Shown: positions 17,168 to 23,708, numbered from the stretch's first letter. The stretch: 64,000 nucleotides of DNA from Leclercia adecarboxylata (GCA_002360945.1 DERO01000006.1:186001-250000); one strand, 5' to 3'. The notes: generated from the letters alone by a model not told the origin. Made by a program: numbers and translations.

Positions 17168-18469
17168 TTACATCCGTAGTTTGGTGACTTTGCCAGTTGG
17201 TTTGATAATCGGGAATTGCTTCACGATGTAGTAACCACCAGCATCATTGGGGTGATCGTTATCAGCGGATTTATCCGGCTCGCCATTCGCCGCCCATACT
17301 TGCTGCTCCAGGCTATCGGTGTATACCGGGCAGCGGGTCACGTTAACTTTGTAGCGGCGCTCGCCGTTGCCGTTGCAGAACATGGCATTCATGGAGTTAA
17401 TGCGATCCTTCACCGGCGGGTTGGCGGCGTTCACTACCACACTGAATCCGGCCTGTTTGAGCTGCGCGATATCCGTGGCGCTGGCATTGTTCGATTTGCG
17501 TGAATCACCGGAGGCGTCGGGGTATATGTAAATCTGACGAGAGGATACATAACGACCACCTTCATAGCGCCAGAACTCCTCCTGGATGCGCTTAATCATC
17601 GCCGGGGTATCGTAGACCTTGACCAGCTCACGAACAGCCCGTGGCTCCCCGTCCCGTAGCACATGCACGATGGCTGCCATCTTCCCGACGTTGAAGTCCA
17701 TGCCGATATACAGCGGCTCGCCTGCCTGTTCCTCATCGGTGCAGCCATTAAGCTGGCGATCGAACTGGTGATAGATGGTGCCGCTGGTCAGGTTGGTGAA
17801 CCGGCCACGCAGATACGCCTTAATCAGCTCTGGCGGATAGGAATCCATCAGTGACGGGATGTAATCGTGCGGAAGGTTAGCCTCATTATCGAAGGTTGAG
17901 GCCTGTATCAGGCCATACAGCGTCGCCAGTTCAGGCTTATCGCGCACAGCTTTAACAAACTGCTGGTAGACGAACTTAAAGCCCTCTGGCGTGGTGGTCA
18001 CATCGATGCCGTTACGCAGGCCGTCAACCTTGTAGCGCATACGAGCGATGATTTTTCGCCAGGCCTGCTGCGCTTTCGCGGCGGCCATAACGTCCAGCTC
18101 ATCAACCATCGCATTGCCGATTTTGAAGCCGACAATAGAGCCTGGCTTCTCCATCGAACGGCAGATAGTCGTTCCGCGGTACTGACGCCCTGCGTAGAAG
18201 TGAACCTCTTTGTTCCCCTCGTTGATTTTGACGTTCATGCCCCAGTCGAAAGCCACCTCTTCCACTGTCGGGTAGAAGATGTCGCGGATCTGCGGATAGG
18301 TCGGCGCGAAGTAGCCCTGGTTGATTTTTGGGAACTCCCACATCCCCTTGCAGATGCCGCCGCAGCCAACCCACGTCTTACCGGAACCGAACCCGGCAAC
18401 ATAGGCCTTAAACTTATGCGGCATTGCGAGGAAGCGCGCCTGGGGAACGTTAAGCGTCGGCGCTATCAT
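17168..18469 (-). CDS. Terminase large subunit (TerL)
   Basis: 433 residues; packaging motor ATPase plus nuclease that cuts the concatemer. The Walker A motif is GFGSGKTW near residue 30; the Walker B-like region is 'NAMVDELDVM' with the catalytic acid; the C-terminal nuclease holds Asp residues in 'YIGMDFNVGK' and 'YIYPDASGDS'. Start is the ATG at 18469, inside the end of the small subunit gene (23-nt overlap counted from the preceding GTG), so the two are translationally coupled. Confidence 0.93.
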   Translation of the reverse strand: MIAPTLNVPQARFLAMPHKFKAYVAGFGSGKTWVGCGGICKGMWEFPKINQGYFAPTYPQIRDIFYPTVEEVAFDWGMNVKINEGNKEVHFYAGRQYRGTTICRSMEKPGSIVGFKIGNAMVDELDVMAAAKAQQAWRKIIARMRYKVDGLRNGIDVTTTPEGFKFVYQQFVKAVRDKPELATLYGLIQASTFDNEANLPHDYIPSLMDSYPPELIKAYLRGRFTNLTSGTIYHQFDRQLNGCTDEEQAGEPLYIGMDFNVGKMAAIVHVLRDGEPRAVRELVKVYDTPAMIKRIQEEFWRYEGGRYVSSRQIYIYPDASGDSRKSNNASATDIAQLKQAGFSVVVNAANPPVKDRINSMNAMFCNGNGERRYKVNVTRCPVYTDSLEQQVWAANGEPDKSADNDHPNDAGGYYIVKQFPIIKPTGKVTKLRM

Positions 18470-19448
18470 CACGAATCCTCGCGTCTACCACGTTAATGTT
18501 GATTGCAACTGGTGCAGGAACATCATCATCAGGATCGGCTGCCAGCTCTTTGCGGAGTTTTTCCACTTCCAGTTGCCGACGTTCGATTTCAATCTGCTGC
18601 AGACGCTGGGCAAACTCGCTATCGGCCAGGCCAAGCCGCTTCATCACGGCTTCATACATGCGCTCGCGGCTTATGGCTGTTATCTCAACGCCATTCTTAC
18701 CCAGCTTCACGCCGGAATAAGCCAGGGCAGCATCAGGAGGAAGTTTCCGGGTATCCGCGAAGTATGGTTGCCCTATTCCGTCGCCATTACAGCGTGGGCA
18801 GTCAGGGTTAGGCTCCCGGTTGTGGTCGTAGCCATAACCGCCTGGGTCCTCAGGAGGTTTAACGCCCTCCTTGCCTTCAACCTTTGCCAGCGCCTCGTCG
18901 AACTCGACTGCATCGCGCCATTGATAGTGATGACCGAAGCCCCAGCAATAGCGGCAGGCACCGCGTCGATATTGCGAAAGCTGGTTTGCATCGAAGGTAG
19001 CGAGTTGCCACATCTGCGCGAGGACTTCATCGGCGCTGCCGAGAGTGCGCTCTATGCACGCTTTCTGCTGCTGTGCAATAGCCTGAGCCACACTAACTTT
19101 TGCTAACAGCCTCGCACCCTGCTCGTTGGCTGTCTTTTTGCTGTACCCCGCCCGGATAGCTGCCTGAGTGGCATTGCGATCCTTAAGGTATTCTGCGACG
19201 AAAAGTCTTTGCTGGTCCGTCAGGCCATCATCATCAACCAGTTCATCTGCGCACTTTTCCTTTTGCGCAGTGCGCACTTTCTTCTGCGCAGTTTTTTGCG
19301 CAATTTGCGCAGTAGGCTTTTTGATGTGTCGGCGTGCGGTTGCATAATTCAGTCCCTGCGCTTCACACCACTCCTTCGGTGATACGCCGGTTACGGCATG
19401 GTCGGACAGGAACCGTTGCTGAAGCACGCCCCAGTCCGGTTTTGCCAT
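18450..19448 (-). CDS. Terminase small subunit, long form with zinc-type cysteines
   Basis: 332 residues. An N-terminal helix-turn-helix-like part (SPKEWCEAQGLNYATARRHI) and a second, terminase_2-like DNA-binding part (LTDQQRLFVAEYLKDRNATQ) suit recognition of the packaging site. The middle contains CRYC and CPRC pairs followed by Gly, a probable zinc-binding insertion. The C-terminus is acidic and binds TerL. The protein is about twice as long as simple small terminases, in line with this P22-unlike, two-domain type. Confidence 0.85.
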   Translation of the reverse strand: MAKPDWGVLQQRFLSDHAVTGVSPKEWCEAQGLNYATARRHIKKPTAQIAQKTAQKKVRTAQKEKCADELVDDDGLTDQQRLFVAEYLKDRNATQAAIRAGYSKKTANEQGARLLAKVSVAQAIAQQQKACIERTLGSADEVLAQMWQLATFDANQLSQYRRGACRYCWGFGHHYQWRDAVEFDEALAKVEGKEGVKPPEDPGGYGYDHNREPNPDCPRCNGDGIGQPYFADTRKLPPDAALAYSGVKLGKNGVEITAISRERMYEAVMKRLGLADSEFAQRLQQIEIERRQLEVEKLRKELAADPDDDVPAPVAININVVDARIRDDSADA

Positions 19449-19454
19449 AAATCG

Positions 19455-19643
19455 TTATTCCTTTTCGAGGGCCTTAAAGACCGCCAGCGATACCGCGGCC
19501 TGGCCTGTTTCGACATCTTCATTAATGATTGCCAGGATGCGTTCGGAGGTCTTTTCAATCTTCGCGCGGGTTTCTTCAGGCAATTCGCTTAAAGCGCCTT
19601 TGAACATCAGGTATCGGGCTTTGTCTTGTGGATCCAGCGCCAT
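19455..19643 (-). CDS. Small protein upstream of terminase
   Basis: 62 residues, all-helical (DKARYLMFKGALSELPEETR), acidic, no cysteine. It lies 6 nt before the small terminase gene and has a proper ATG with AGTAAT leader of moderate quality. Comparable small helical proteins stand in this place in several enterobacterial prophages; no role is known to me. Confidence 0.6.
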   Translation of the reverse strand: MALDPQDKARYLMFKGALSELPEETRAKIEKTSERILAIINEDVETGQAAVSLAVFKALEKE

Positions 19644-19726
19644 AATTACTCCATTTATCCCTTACAGGGCATATTCACCATTTATCCGCTACAGCCATTA
19701 CGATGGGTCTACCCATGGTGATGGCA

Positions 19727-19754
19727 ATAAAAAAAACCGCCCGGAGGCGGTTTT
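19727..19754 (-). terminator. Intrinsic terminator after PliG-like gene
   Basis: Perfect 7-bp stem AACCGCC/GGCGGTT with TCCG loop and eight or more T on the minus strand, placed 3 nt after the stop of the 19757 gene. Confidence 0.85.
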
Positions 19755-19756
19755 GA

Positions 19757-20185
19757 CTAAAGAGATGCAGCATTTTTTATAGTGAATGTTAATTTGAAGG
19801 GGTGAGTTTCTCCCGCCTCCTTTGCATTCCCCTTTTGGTAAATGCGCACAATGTATTTCCCAGACAATGGCAGTCGGCCAGAGAATGAATCACCATCACT
19901 CATACCATCGAAGATTACAGCTCCAGCAGGGTCAAATACTGTAAAGAACGGATGTGGCCATGCGCTATCCATCTTCACCGCCATTAACTGACCCTTTTTT
20001 GCAGTAAGAGTGTAATCAACGTTTTTACTGCCAGTGACCTTCCCATCTACTGACGTACCGCTTTTTCCTTTCTGAAACTGAACAGCATGAGTTTCATCCG
20101 CCTTGTAGACAGCATTCGCTAATGAAGGCAAGGAAACAGCTATAATAAAAAACATCCCAGAAACAAATTTTCTATTTAAATTCAT
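19757..20185 (-). CDS. Secreted PliG-like (g-type lysozyme inhibitor) protein
   Basis: About 142 residues; signal peptide MNLNRKFVSGMFFIIAVSLP ending at ANA, so the mature protein is periplasmic. The mature text 'VQFQKGKSGTSVDGKVTGS', 'YTLTAKKGQLMAVKM' and 'LPLSGKYIVRIYQ' follows the layout of PliG, the periplasmic inhibitor of goose-type lysozyme (beta-sandwich, F-KG-S ... AKKGQ ... SGKY). Start ATG 20185 is chosen for the signal peptide; an in-frame ATG at 20200 is possible. It stands in the late region between two terminators, so it is an accessory gene that may protect the lysogen from host or predator lysozymes. Function inferred from pattern; active loop residues not verified. Confidence 0.6.
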   Translation of the reverse strand: MNLNRKFVSGMFFIIAVSLPSLANAVYKADETHAVQFQKGKSGTSVDGKVTGSKNVDYTLTAKKGQLMAVKMDSAWPHPFFTVFDPAGAVIFDGMSDGDSFSGRLPLSGKYIVRIYQKGNAKEAGETHPFKLTFTIKNAASL

Positions 20186-20233
20186 AATATTAACATCCAT
20201 AAATTATATGCATGTCTTTATATCATAGGGGAT

Positions 20234-20277
20234 GCCATTATCAAGCCCACCAGCAGATGAGCTTTGTAATGGCTAGC
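20234..20277. repeat. Direct repeat, copy A (downstream of Acb2-like gene)
   Basis: About 42 bp, core CCATTATCAAGCCCACC followed by GATGAGC and AATGGCTA. Copy B is at 20909-20951 in the same orientation. Each copy can also fold: GCCATT pairs with AATGGC and AAGC with GCTT on the minus strand. The copies lie just after the stop codons of the 20273 gene and of Rz1 respectively. Confidence 0.75.
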
Positions 20278-20566
20278 AATCAGCGTCAGGGCGTGCAACC
20301 GCACGACAGGCCCACATACAGGCTTCCTGCATTTTGGTGCGCGCGATCGACAAACTACGAAGAGAATCATCAATCTCACGCCCCTGCTCATCGCTCAGCA
20401 TTGCTGGGCCATTACGGACAGCCAGCAGCTCTCCGCGTTCGGTATCGAGCAGGCTGCAAAAATGACGACTGACCCCCTTCAGGCGGTTCATGCGTTCAAT
20501 ATCGCCAGGGTTTAATGTGCGGTAGCCCTTAACGGTACTGCCATCCTGCGGTTTTGCTTCACTCAT
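20273..20566 (-). CDS. Acb2/Tad1-like anti-CBASS protein
   Basis: 97 residues with the pattern of the Acb2/Tad1 hairpin family (DUF7681): 'GYRTLNPGDIERMNRLK' near the N-terminus, a long helix, then 'RSLSIARTKMQEACMWACRA' and VARP. Family members form compact helical oligomers that bind and sequester cyclic di- and trinucleotides or gcADPR and so block CBASS or Thoeris defence. Good initiation (GAGGAAATCAG before ATG 20566). It lies alone between a terminator and a repeated element, in the late operon between Rz1 and the terminase genes, flanked by 42-bp direct repeats: a cassette-like insertion. Sequence similarity is by motif memory; ligand-binding residues were not checked. Confidence 0.7.
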   Translation of the reverse strand: MSEAKPQDGSTVKGYRTLNPGDIERMNRLKGVSRHFCSLLDTERGELLAVRNGPAMLSDEQGREIDDSLRSLSIARTKMQEACMWACRAVARPDADC

Positions 20567-20584
20567 CTGATTTCCTCAGTTAGT

Positions 20585-20608
20585 AAAAAGCCCCGCTATT
20601 GCGAGGCT
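20585..20608 (-). terminator. Intrinsic terminator upstream of the Acb2-like gene
   Basis: Minus-strand stem AGCCTCGC/GCGGGGCT (one G-U) with AATA loop, then TTTTTACT. Transcripts coming from the lysis genes end here unless antiterminated. The stem is nearly identical to the terminator at 4781-4805. Confidence 0.75.
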
Positions 20609-20747
20609 GAGAATTCTCTATGCTTACAGTCCAGAGGAGAGACTGTGTCAGAGCCTCACGGATGAGTTCAATTTATGGTTTTGTCGCTGTAGCCACAATA
20701 GCCCACCAGCCAACACCAGGAACTTTCCTAGTTACGCACCCCTTCGC

Positions 20748-20777
20748 TTGTTAAACCCTAGGCATAAATCATATTTA
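20748..20777 (+). promoter_or_regulatory. Candidate sigma-70 promoter, plus strand
   Basis: TTGTTA (-35), 18-bp spacer, TATTTA (-10). It would start a short plus-strand RNA opposite in direction to the late operon, ending at the hairpin near 20905. The stretch 20611-20944 otherwise holds no gene longer than 12 codons. Confidence 0.4.
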
Positions 20778-20783
20778 GTACTC

Positions 20784-20908
20784 CCTGCTAGGCTCCTACC
20801 TACACCAGGGAATCCCATGGAGCTGTATCATGACCCACATAAGCACACTCAATAAAAAAGTCTGTTAATAGCATGTATTGCCCTCTCTCCAGGGGGCATT
20901 TTTTTACC
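20784..20908 (+). ncRNA. Possible short plus-strand RNA with 12-codon frame
   Basis: Between the promoter candidate and a plus-strand terminator (TGCCC/GGGCA-type stem followed by seven T at ~20880-20908) lies a 120-nt unit. It contains a frame at 20817-20855 (MELYHDPHKHTQ) with CAGGGA 6 nt before the ATG. It may be a small RNA, a leader or a micro-peptide gene. Its transcription would run against the late operon between Rz1 and the Acb2-like gene. Confidence 0.35.
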
Positions 20909-20951
20909 ATTATCAAGCCCACCCACGGATGAGCATTGGAATGGCTACTTC
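20909..20951. repeat. Direct repeat, copy B (downstream of Rz1)
   Basis: Partner of the repeat at 20234-20277; CCATTATCAAGCCCACC is identical in both, the rest differs at a few positions. Together they bracket about 630 bp carrying the Acb2-like gene and the plus-strand unit. Confidence 0.75.
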
Positions 20952-21154
20952 TGGCAGTTCGCCTGCCACGCCCTGTTGTGCGCCAGGATATCTTTCTTCG
21001 TCTGGCGGTCCAGCACATCGATGTCGTGCTCAGTCAGGTAGATTGGCTTTACCCAGTCACAGGCGGTATCAACCACCACCGGGACGCTTCCACGAGTTAT
21101 GCAGCTCGTGATCAACATCGTCATCAGGCATATGGTTAACAGTCTGCTGTACAT
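20945..21154 (-). CDS. Rz1-like outer-membrane spanin lipoprotein
   Basis: 69 residues; signal peptide with lipobox ITSC at residues 15-18, so the mature protein should be an outer-membrane lipoprotein facing the periplasm. It overlaps the end of Rz by 86 nt in another frame, the classic embedded Rz/Rz1 arrangement. With Rz it fuses inner and outer membranes at the last step of lysis. The mature part is less Pro-rich than lambda Rz1, as in several lambdoid relatives. Confidence 0.8.
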   Translation of the reverse strand: MYSRLLTICLMTMLITSCITRGSVPVVVDTACDWVKPIYLTEHDIDVLDRQTKKDILAHNRAWQANCQK

Positions 21155-21347
21155 TGTTGGCCTCTTTCGTTGCTTCTACCCGGCGCGCTGCTACTGCCTC
21201 AGTGGCGGCGGCGTTCTCGTCGGTACGCTGCTTATCCGCTTTGGCTTCGGCCTTCTCTCGTCCACGCATACTGCCCAGACCGAAAGCGCCCAGCACCATC
21301 AATACGAAGAATCCGATTGCGACGAGAAAGGCTTTTAGTTTCGTCAT
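21069..21347 (-). CDS. Rz-like inner-membrane spanin
   Basis: 92 residues: an N-terminal membrane anchor (LVAIGFFVLMVLGAFGLGSM) followed by a charged Ala/Glu-rich coiled coil reaching into the periplasm. It partners the lipoprotein at 20945. It overlaps the endolysin gene by 4 nt and contains the start of Rz1, so the lysis cassette is holin - holin - endolysin - Rz/Rz1. Confidence 0.8.
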   Translation of the reverse strand: MTKLKAFLVAIGFFVLMVLGAFGLGSMRGREKAEAKADKQRTDENAAATEAVAARRVEATKEANNVQQTVNHMPDDDVDHELHNSWKRPGGG

Positions 21348-21886
21348 AAGCTCACGCGCTCCCGCATCCAGCCATACACGAATGACTCATTAGCCGGGCG
21401 CTGCTCTGCCAGTTCGAGATAACGCTGACCCTGGCTGCAGTTCAGTGCGCGGAGCAATACGGTTTCCCCTTCACTACCACGTTTCGCCAGGAAGGACTTC
21501 AGCGCGCTGATGCTGCGAGGGCCAACCTGACCGTCGGCGATCAGGTCGGGATAATACTGTTGCTGGTTGTTGAATACGTTCAGCCAACGCTGGAAGCATT
21601 TCACCTGCACTGACGGGCCCATGTTCACACCGGTGTCGCAGAGTTCGGCAGCGAGGACCGGTGACACAGCAGCCACCTGATCGAAGCGTGGCCCATACCA
21701 GTAATCGGCTTCGAGGATTTCCAGAGCCTGCTCTCGAGTCAGGTTACGCATGTCACCGGTATAGCCGTGGGCGCGCGCCGTAGCCTGAGTGATGCCCCAG
21801 TTCGTCGGTCCCCCTTTGTCATTGGGATGATCCACGTAGCCGCCCTCTTTACCGAGGATGGCATTAAAGATGCCGTCTTTGGTCAC
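21344..21886 (-). CDS. Endolysin, GH108 N-acetylmuramidase with peptidoglycan-binding domain
   Basis: 180 residues from a GTG start at 21886 with AAGGAG 7 nt upstream; a longer frame to 22060 overlaps the holin and is rejected. The N-terminal GH108 domain has the catalytic Glu14 in KEGGYVDHPNDKGGPTNWG; the C-terminal part (LIADGQVGPRSISAL) is a peptidoglycan-binding domain 3. It cleaves the glycan backbone of murein. No signal or SAR segment is seen, so release needs the holin encoded just upstream. GTGA overlap with the holin stop. Confidence 0.9.
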   Translation of the reverse strand: MTKDGIFNAILGKEGGYVDHPNDKGGPTNWGITQATARAHGYTGDMRNLTREQALEILEADYWYGPRFDQVAAVSPVLAAELCDTGVNMGPSVQVKCFQRWLNVFNNQQQYYPDLIADGQVGPRSISALKSFLAKRGSEGETVLLRALNCSQGQRYLELAEQRPANESFVYGWMRERVSL

Positions 21887-22155
21887 GCCTGACTCCTTTT
21901 GCCGGTGATATTCCCGCGGGAGATGATCATCACCACCATAAAGCCGATGTTGACCACCAGCTCTGAACGGTCGATGACGGGGTAACTGCCCACCCAGATA
22001 CGGATCGGGATTGAGAGGAAAGCCAGCGCAAGAAAGTAAGCCAGCGTTGAGTAATACCATTTGTGACGGCTCTGGCCCCGGTTATAGCCAGCAATCAGGA
22101 TCCCGGTGACCAGAGCAACAACAGCGTGCAGCTGCAGCATAATGAATGGAGTCAT
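21883..22155 (-). CDS. Holin (phage holin superfamily III type)
   Basis: 90 residues with three hydrophobic segments (about 6-24, 36-53, 65-82), a short basic C-terminus (GNITGKRSQA). Such proteins form lethal holes in the inner membrane at the set time and release the endolysin. Translationally coupled to both neighbours through 4-nt overlaps. Confidence 0.8.
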   Translation of the reverse strand: MTPFIMLQLHAVVALVTGILIAGYNRGQSRHKWYYSTLAYFLALAFLSIPIRIWVGSYPVIDRSELVVNIGFMVVMIISRGNITGKRSQA

Positions 22156-22541
22156 TGCCCCTCCTCTGCCGCCTTTTTCTCAGCACGCTTTTTGATGGCG
22201 AGGACGATGGTGATCATCGATGCAGCAGCAATCATGGCACCCAGTGATTCAGGGATGCCGGAACCCTCGGTGCCGGGGATGTATCGCCCGACAATGCTGT
22301 TGATAAATCGTGTTGCCGTCGGCGCACCCAGGATACCTGAGATGAATGACACCACGCCAAACAGCACCCGCTCTATCGCGCTGAGATTGTGGGATGTAAG
22401 AACGTAGATGAGCGCTCCGGCCAGCGCCCCGAGTATTACGCCAGCCTCAGTGTTCGCCCAAAACCCGGCAAACGTGGCAGTCGTAACCGCTGCATGCGCC
22501 GTGGCGCTGCCGGATAGTGGTTCGGACATAGGTGTTTCCAT
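22152..22541 (-). CDS. Second holin-like / antiholin-like membrane protein
   Basis: 129 residues with two to three hydrophobic segments (TEAGVILGALAGALIYVL; VLFGVVSFISGILG; SLGAMIAAASMITIVLAIK) and a strongly charged C-terminal tail (KKRAEKKAAEEGQ), the layout of putative holins found directly before the classic holin in enterobacterial prophages. It may be the true holin or an antiholin partner. The ATG at 22529 is a possible alternative start. Confidence 0.7.
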   Translation of the reverse strand: METPMSEPLSGSATAHAAVTTATFAGFWANTEAGVILGALAGALIYVLTSHNLSAIERVLFGVVSFISGILGAPTATRFINSIVGRYIPGTEGSGIPESLGAMIAAASMITIVLAIKKRAEKKAAEEGQ

Positions 22542-22612
22542 TGTGAAAGACTCAGGCTCGCCGGATGAATTAACGACAGAACGAGTGATGGGGGTTCCGG
22601 GAGCCTGAAATT

Positions 22613-22636
22613 AAAAAGGCCGCCAATCGGCAGCCA
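22613..22636 (-). terminator. Terminator following structured RNA copy 4
   Basis: Minus-strand stem GGCTGCC/GGCGGCC (with GATT loop) followed by TTTTTAATT. The same hairpin recurs after copies 2 and 1 (23305, 23556). Confidence 0.8.
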
Positions 22637-22669
22637 TGAGAATGGAGTTATCTGGATAAGATGTGGATT

Positions 22670-22776
22670 GTGGTGCCGGGTGCCTCCCGGTGACTCGTTA
22701 CCAGTAATTCGAGCCGCAAGCATATCTGCATAACACAGTAAACTGGATTGCCCCACCGCACAGAGGGATTCACCAC
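22670..22776 (-). ncRNA. Structured phage RNA, copy 4 (C4-antisense-RNA-like)
   Basis: Folded on the minus strand: closing stem GUGGUG/CACCAC, hairpin with a CCC/GGG stem around a CUGUGCGGU-type loop, a longer hairpin CCAGU/ACUGG, and the hairpin CCGGG-AGGCA-CCCGG. A terminator follows 34 nt downstream. It lies just before the holin genes. Its third hairpin has diverged completely in sequence from the other copies but still pairs. Relation to the C4 antisense RNA of phages P1/P7 is suggested by memory of that family and is unproven. Confidence 0.65.
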
Positions 22777-22818
22777 TTATAAACCTATACCATATATAGA
22801 ACCGCACCGGTGATTAAT

Positions 22819-23010
22819 TCAAACACGGGGTGGCGCTAACGGTCCTGCAAGAATTTCAGCCTCTCCATCATTGCAGAAGTCATCGCCTTGCGTCAGATGC
22901 CAGACGCCAGTTATGGTTTGGCCTGTTTCAAGGTCTTCGGTTTCGCCGTGGGTGTAGTAAGCAACTTGCACCCTGCCGTTGTGCTGTATCCAGTAGAAAC
23001 CTTCTTTCAT
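22819..23010 (-). CDS. Small phage protein between RNA copies 3 and 4
   Basis: 63 residues, starting MKEGFYWIQHNGRVQVAYY; the ATG at 23010 has AAGAGG 9 nt upstream. Acidic, with a 'GVWHLTQGDDFCNDGEAEIL' part recurring in small proteins of lambdoid phages of unknown role. Copy 3 of the structured RNA lies about 90 nt upstream and has no terminator between, so this gene may be transcribed from the same promoter with the RNA as its leader. Confidence 0.65.
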   Translation of the reverse strand: MKEGFYWIQHNGRVQVAYYTHGETEDLETGQTITGVWHLTQGDDFCNDGEAEILAGPLAPPRV

Positions 23011-23099
23011 ACTTACCATCCTCTTAAAGCTCTGATAGAACTCTTCAAGACGACAGTATCCGATCTCTCAAGACCGTGCAAAGAAGCTCATTATTGAGT

Positions 23100-23197
23100 G
23101 TGATGCCGGGTGCCTCCCAGTGACTCTGCGCCAGACCACAGAATCGCGCTACTCACCTGCCTGTCTAGTCGCCCCGCCGCATAGGGGGATTCATCAC
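23100..23197 (-). ncRNA. Structured phage RNA, copy 3
   Basis: Minus strand: closing stem GUGAUG/CAUCAC, where the fourth pair is A-U instead of the G-C of copy 4; hairpin CCCC/GGGG; hairpin CUAGAC/GUCUGG (one U-G); hairpin CUGGG/CCCGG (one U-G). All substitutions keep pairing on the minus strand only. It has its own promoter at 23233-23261. No terminator follows before the 23010 gene. Confidence 0.7.
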
Positions 23198-23232
23198 AGG
23201 CACAGCCTAGTCTTCTTCCTGCCATAAAGCTA

Positions 23233-23261
23233 TTTATATCTGTATATTTATTCAGTATGAA
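23233..23261 (-). promoter_or_regulatory. Promoter candidate for RNA copy 3
   Basis: Minus strand TTCATA (-35), 17-bp spacer, TATAAA (-10). The same block stands before copy 2, with matching spacing. Confidence 0.55.
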
Positions 23262-23304
23262 CAAAAAGACCAACGCTGCTCTGCTGACATAGGTCATGTA
23301 AAAC

Positions 23305-23328
23305 AAAAAGGCCGCCAATCGGCAGCCT
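23305..23328 (-). terminator. Terminator following structured RNA copy 2
   Basis: Minus-strand stem GGCTGCC/GGCGGCC, GATT loop, TTTTTG. 22 nt after the end of copy 2. Confidence 0.8.
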
Positions 23329-23349
23329 TAAAATCTGTGGTAATGGACT

Positions 23350-23447
23350 GTAGTGCCGGGTGCCTCCCGGTGACTCTATGCTAGACCACAGAATCGCGTC
23401 ATTCACCTCCCAGTCTAGTCGCCCCACCGCTTAGGGGGATTCACCAC
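23350..23447 (-). ncRNA. Structured phage RNA, copy 2
   Basis: Minus strand: closing stem GUGGUG/CACUAC (one G-U), hairpin CCCC/GGGG with loop CUAAGCGGU, hairpin CUAGAC/GUCUAG, hairpin CCGGG/CCCGG. Promoter at 23483-23511 and terminator at 23305 make it a free-standing transcription unit of roughly 170 nt. Confidence 0.7.
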
Positions 23448-23482
23448 AGGCGCAGCCTAATCGACTTCCTTCAATAAAGCTA

Positions 23483-23511
23483 ACTTTATCTGTTTATTTA
23501 TTCAGTTTGAA
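23483..23511 (-). promoter_or_regulatory. Promoter candidate for RNA copy 2
   Basis: Minus strand TTCAAA (-35), 17-bp spacer, TAAAGT (-10). A small AGGC-TGC-GCCT hairpin lies between this promoter and the RNA core. Confidence 0.5.
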
Positions 23512-23555
23512 CAACAAAAGACCTGTGGAGCTAACTAAGCCAGAATCATGTAAAA

Positions 23556-23580
23556 CAAAAGGCCGCCAATCGGCGGCCTG
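23556..23580 (-). terminator. Terminator following structured RNA copy 1
   Basis: Minus-strand stem AGGCCGCC/GGCGGCCT with GATT loop and TTTTG; perfect 8 bp. Confidence 0.8.
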
Positions 23581-23602
23581 AGATATAGATGATACTGAGG
23601 TT

Positions 23603-23708
23603 GTGATGCCGGGTGCCTCCCGGTGACCCTGCGCTAGACCACAGAACCGCGTTCTATAAACCCGACTCGTTTTGCCTAGCCGCCCCACCGCTTAGGGGGA
23701 TTCACCAC
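23603..23708 (-). ncRNA. Structured phage RNA, copy 1
   Basis: Minus strand: closing stem GUGGUG/CAUCAC (one G-U), hairpin CCCC/GGGG with loop CUAAGCGGU, hairpin GCUAGGC/GUCUAGC (one G-U), hairpin CCGGG/CCCGG. First copy behind Q; transcription from the candidate late promoter would pass through it after the leader terminator at 23771. Confidence 0.7.

Noticed and set aside
20640..20800. Minus-strand peptide ending VPGVGWWAIVATATKP
   Set aside because: No start codon in frame after the upstream stop and no ribosome-binding site.
23091..23318. Hok-like or other small proteins encoded in the RNA copies (frames at 22436-22807, 23091-23318, 23494-23688)
   Set aside because: The frames run through promoter and terminator signals, are not conserved between copies and lack ribosome-binding sites, while RNA pairing is conserved.
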